From Methanobacteriota archaeon (lineage in GTDB: Archaea; Hydrothermarchaeota; Hydrothermarchaeia; Hydrothermarchaeales; JACQPM01): DNA of 14,646 bases. Of the stretch, positions 12,532-14,646 are shown one piece after another (positions within the stretch are counted from its first letter, which is position 1; each line of letters opens with the position of its first letter). A model generated the notes under the pieces. The model searched no databases and was not told where the DNA came from. It saw only the letters and a list, made by a program, of their open reading frames with translations. Position numbers and translations under genes: made by a program. The stretch lies in the NCBI GenBank assembly GCA_016207475.1, contig JACQPM010000062.1:1-14646 (forward strand), read 5' to 3'.

Positions 12532-13362
12532 CTATAAATATTTCTCGCCCTTGACGCCCATCCTCTGCTGGACAAGGGGCTTGGAGAGGAGGATCTCCTT
12601 CAGCCGCTCGATGGGCGCGATAGCTGCGATGCCGACGTTCTCCTGGAAGGAGGCCCCCTGGCTTATGTCCACCTGCTGGGAGACGAAGCCCAGCATCACC
12701 CCCAGGAGCATCAGCCTCTCAGGCGCCAGAGTTATGGTCCCTGGCTGCCTGGTGGGCCCCAGCTGGAGGAAGACGGGGGAGCCGCTGTTTCCCGGGAAGG
12801 ACTGGCACTCGGCGAAGAAGAGCTCCACGGGCCCGTCTGGCGAATATATCTTCTCGTCCGTCACCAGCGCCAGCCGCCCGTACCTGACCACGGGATGGTT
12901 CCTCTTGGTCCCGTAGTACTGGGGGAGGAGGCCGACGAAGAAGACCTCGTCCCCCTCCGTCACCCTCTCCTGGTCTATGAACTCCTTGTTGACGAACATC
13001 TCCAGGCCGACGGTCTTGAACTCCGCCCCCTCTCCCGGGCTCCCCGGGAACACGGCCAGGTCTATGGCCGGGTCCGGGTGGGTGGCCCAGACGAGGTTCC
13101 CCTGGGCATCCTTGACCTGGAGCTTGGTGAAGACCATCCCGGGCTCCGGGGACGCAGGGTCCCAGTCCCGGGTATTGAGGCGGACCAGGACCTCCTTCTG
13201 CCCCTGGATGACGTGCTTCGCGGTGACGAAGTAGACGTAGGAGGTCTCCCTGTCCTGGACCTTGACGAAGAACCCGGTCCCTATGGGCATGGGACCTTGC
13301 GAGGTCTCGATGAATATGAAGCCTATGGTCTTCTTCAGGTCCGGTGGTATTACCTTCGCCAC
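12532..13362 (-). CDS. Chymotrypsin-fold (trypsin-like) serine protease without signal peptide
   Basis: A 276-aa protease with all three catalytic residues in family context: H50 in YFVTAKHV, D101 in PAIDLAVFPG, and S193 in FPGNSGSPVF. An oxyanion-type GTGFFV strand (28-33) opens the first barrel. The N-terminus (MAKVIPPDLKKTIGFIFIET) has no signal peptide or membrane helix, so the enzyme is probably cytoplasmic, unlike HtrA/Deg proteins; no PDZ domain follows. The C-terminal part carries MLLGVMLGFVSQ and VGIAAIAPIERLKEILLS, the last barrel strands and a closing helix. The start is GTG 13362, about 25 nt from a TATA box. The target is unknown. The next gene downstream (163 aa) may be its partner. 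Catalytic competence looks intact. Confidence 0.9.
   Translation of the reverse strand: MAKVIPPDLKKTIGFIFIETSQGPMPIGTGFFVKVQDRETSYVYFVTAKHVIQGQKEVLVRLNTRDWDPASPEPGMVFTKLQVKDAQGNLVWATHPDPAIDLAVFPGSPGEGAEFKTVGLEMFVNKEFIDQERVTEGDEVFFVGLLPQYYGTKRNHPVVRYGRLALVTDEKIYSPDGPVELFFAECQSFPGNSGSPVFLQLGPTRQPGTITLAPERLMLLGVMLGFVSQQVDISQGASFQENVGIAAIAPIERLKEILLSKPLVQQRMGVKGEKYL
12533..12543 (-). promoter_or_regulatory. TATA box overlapping the protease stop codon
   Basis: On the minus strand the last protease codons and stop read AAATATTTATAG, which is itself a TATA box centred about 28 nt before ATG 12510. No Shine-Dalgarno lies near that ATG, so the 163-aa gene is predicted to be leaderless. Confidence 0.5.
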
Positions 13363-13382
13363 GATATATGATAGATGAACGA

Positions 13383-13392
13383 GATTAATATG
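13383..13392 (-). promoter_or_regulatory. TATA-like box for the protease gene
   Basis: CATATTAATC on the minus strand, just after the dUTPase stop and about 25 nt from GTG 13362. With no Shine-Dalgarno before the GTG, a leaderless mRNA is predicted. Confidence 0.5.
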
Positions 13393-13393
13393 G

Positions 13394-13882
13394 CTAACGG
13401 ACCTTCCCGCCCTGGTACCTCCCCCCGTAGTTCGTGGCCCCCTCCTGGACCTCGGCGAAGACTATCTGGGCTATCCTCGCTCCGCGCTCCATGGTGAAGG
13501 GGTGGGCGCCTTCGTTCTTTATACCTAGGGTCAAGGGGCCTTCGTAGCCGGGGTCGACCACGGCCGTCCTGAGGCCCACGCCGCACCTGAAGAGGGTGGA
13601 GCGGGGGTAGATGAAGGCCACCAGGTCATGGGGCATGTGGACCCCCTCCATGGTCAGGCAGAGGGCGTATACGCCGGGGTCCAGGGTGTAAATAGCCCTC
13701 TTTACCTCCTGCATCTCGGGCAGGACTCGCCCCTCCACCCCCACTGAGGCACCGGAGGCTGGGGAGAAGAGCCTCCCTATCCGGAGGTCCACCCCCGCCC
13801 CCTGGATGCTGCCGGGCCCGTATCCCACCAAGAGGCGACCCTCCCTTATGCGCCTCTCGATCTCCTTCCTGCTCAGGTACAT
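13394..13882 (-). CDS. dut: dUTPase of the archaeal dCTP-deaminase-like type
   Basis: A 162-aa protein. dUTPase hydrolyses dUTP to dUMP and pyrophosphate, keeping uracil out of DNA. Seen: the N-terminus YLSRKEIERRIREG of the Dcd/Dut group; GAGVDLRIGRLF (28-39); YPRSTLFRCGV (92-102), the nucleotide phosphate-binding motif; AVVDPGYEGPLTLGI (107-121) with the conserved aspartate D110; RGARIAQIVF (133-142); and the C-terminal YGGRYQGG (152-159). At the position of the glutamate that dCTP deaminases use as general base there is G120, so deaminase activity is unlikely and plain dUTPase is favoured. ATG 13882 overlaps the RaSEA stop by one base, with GGGGGAG eight nt upstream; longer in-frame extensions would overlap RaSEA and lack family similarity. 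Confidence 0.88.
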   Translation of the reverse strand: MYLSRKEIERRIREGRLLVGYGPGSIQGAGVDLRIGRLFSPASGASVGVEGRVLPEMQEVKRAIYTLDPGVYALCLTMEGVHMPHDLVAFIYPRSTLFRCGVGLRTAVVDPGYEGPLTLGIKNEGAHPFTMERGARIAQIVFAEVQEGATNYGGRYQGGKVR

Positions 13883-14646
13883 CAGAACCACTCCCCCAGG
13901 GGGCTCTGGTAGAAGCCTTCCACCTTCCTCTGGAGCTCCCAGGCCTCCCTGCATTGGCACTGTGGCAACTCCACATCCTTCTGGGTGTGGGAGAGCTCCA
14001 GGATCGCCCTGTGGACGGCACCATCGCAGGCGCCGCAGTTGTGCGGTCCCCGCCTCTTCCCGGCGGCGGTGGGGTGGCTCAGGACAGGTATGGACACCTC
14101 GCCCCTGACCCTCTCCAGGACTGCCAGGACCGACCAGAGCCACGGCGGCCTGTACTCCCCCCTCCGCCAGAGGTGCTCCACCAGGGTCCACCGCTGGACG
14201 TTGACCGGGTTGTAGGAGAGGCGATCCACCCCCATCCCCCAGGCCTCGATGCCCGAGGCGACAGCATCCTGTATAGCCTCCTCCTCCGTCAGGAATGGAG
14301 GTTTGATGAGGAGGTATGCCTTGACCAAGCTCCCCGCATCTTTACAGATGCGGAGAGCCTTCCGGAAGTCCTCCAGGCTGAAGCCCTTGTTTATGCAGCG
14401 TTCCCTTATCCTGTCGCTGGTTGTCTCCAGCCCTATCCCGACCTCCAGCTCCCTGCCCAGGAGGTCCATGGCCCGCCCTATGCTCTCCTGGGTTACGAAC
14501 TCGGGCCTGGACTCGACCTGGAAACGCTCAACGCCGAGGTCCCGCACCCTCCCGATGATCCCCTCCATGAGCTCCGGAGGGACCTCCGCCGGGTCGAAAA
14601 AGGAGCCGGAGTTGAAGAGCTTCAGGTACCGCACGCCCTTCAGGCT
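13882..14646 (-). CDS. raSEA: Archaeosine biosynthesis radical SAM protein RaSEA (5' end outside window)
   Basis: 254 residues of the C-terminal portion are visible; the N-terminus, with the CxxxCxxC iron-sulfur motif, lies beyond the right edge. The segment LKLFNSGSFFDPAEVPPE (about residues 7-24 of the visible part) is typical of the RaSEA/Elp3-like radical SAM family, as are FQVESRPEFVT, GIGLETTSDRIRERCINKGF, and the C-terminal GPHNCGACDGAVHRAI with PQCQC. RaSEA works with ArcS to turn a preQ0-lysine adduct at tRNA position 15 into archaeosine. The frame is open from the window edge to TGA 13882. It is followed with one-base overlap by dut, so the two share a transcript. ArcS is not in the window. 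The C-terminal cysteines may bind zinc. Confidence 0.9.
   Translation of the reverse strand, partial: SLKGVRYLKLFNSGSFFDPAEVPPELMEGIIGRVRDLGVERFQVESRPEFVTQESIGRAMDLLGRELEVGIGLETTSDRIRERCINKGFSLEDFRKALRICKDAGSLVKAYLLIKPPFLTEEEAIQDAVASGIEAWGMGVDRLSYNPVNVQRWTLVEHLWRRGEYRPPWLWSVLAVLERVRGEVSIPVLSHPTAAGKRRGPHNCGACDGAVHRAILELSHTQKDVELPQCQCREAWELQRKVEGFYQSPLGEWF

Noticed and set aside
13883..14191. N-terminal extension of dUTPase up to 14191
   Set aside because: The extra residues overlap RaSEA coding sequence and look like an off-frame translation. ATG 13882 has a ribosome site and matches the family start.
1..14646. CRISPR arrays, tRNA or rRNA genes, insertion sequences, attachment sites
   Set aside because: I read the gaps on both strands and saw no regular repeats with spacers, no tRNA-like cloverleaf sequence, no transposase and no flanking direct repeats. 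A covariance-model scan would be more sensitive.

Overview
The window is archaeal, GC-rich and densely coded, with TATA-like boxes a fixed distance upstream of start codons and many 1-17 nt gene overlaps. Marker genes are a thermosome-type chaperonin, formylmethanofuran:H4MPT formyltransferase (ftr), an archaeal dUTPase, the archaeosine radical SAM protein RaSEA, UPF0147, a DUF1512 protein and a single-OB-fold ssDNA-binding protein. Ftr, a RamA-type corrinoid activase and an MtaA/MtbA-type methyltransferase together point to an anaerobe with tetrahydromethanopterin C1 metabolism and corrinoid methyl transfer. My inference is a TACK archaeon such as Bathyarchaeia; a methylotrophic euryarchaeon is not excluded. 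I see no rRNA, tRNA, CRISPR array or insertion sequence.

Layout. 1-818 (-) is a partial PfkB-family sugar/nucleoside kinase, divergent from ftr (897-1790, +). An AT-rich gap with promoter and operator-like repeats leads into a coupled pair: a 35-aa single-pass membrane microprotein and a 73-aa winged-helix-like protein. A 54-aa CxxC protein follows. Next comes a tight minus-strand operon: ramA, a G3E (CobW-like) GTPase lacking the usual second domain, and an unknown 134-aa protein with an acidic/His N-terminus. A divergent 205-bp promoter region separates it from an unknown 93-aa protein and a chaperonin subunit with an unusual N-terminal extension. Converging on the chaperonin are an OB-fold protein and a zinc-ribbon (Sjogren autoantigen-like) protein. 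Divergent from these, on plus, run UPF0147, an unknown 174-aa protein, DUF1512 and the MtaA/MtbA-like methyltransferase.

Between that run and the last minus-strand block lies an AT-rich island (11322-12018). It holds a four-helix membrane protein and downstream coding fragments in successive frames, which read as one protein if three single bases are restored. The final block, all minus, is partial RaSEA, dUTPase, a cytoplasmic chymotrypsin-fold protease and an unknown 163-aa protein.

How the genes fit together. Ftr acts in the methyl branch of the Wood-Ljungdahl/methanogenesis pathway. The methyltransferase would move methyl groups from a corrinoid protein to a thiol, and RamA would re-reduce corrinoid proteins that fall inactive. 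The substrate methyltransferase and corrinoid protein are not in the window. The best candidate for something new is the ramA-GTPase-134 aa operon. About eight genes appear to be transcribed without a leader, while operon-internal genes use Shine-Dalgarno sites or stop-start overlaps.
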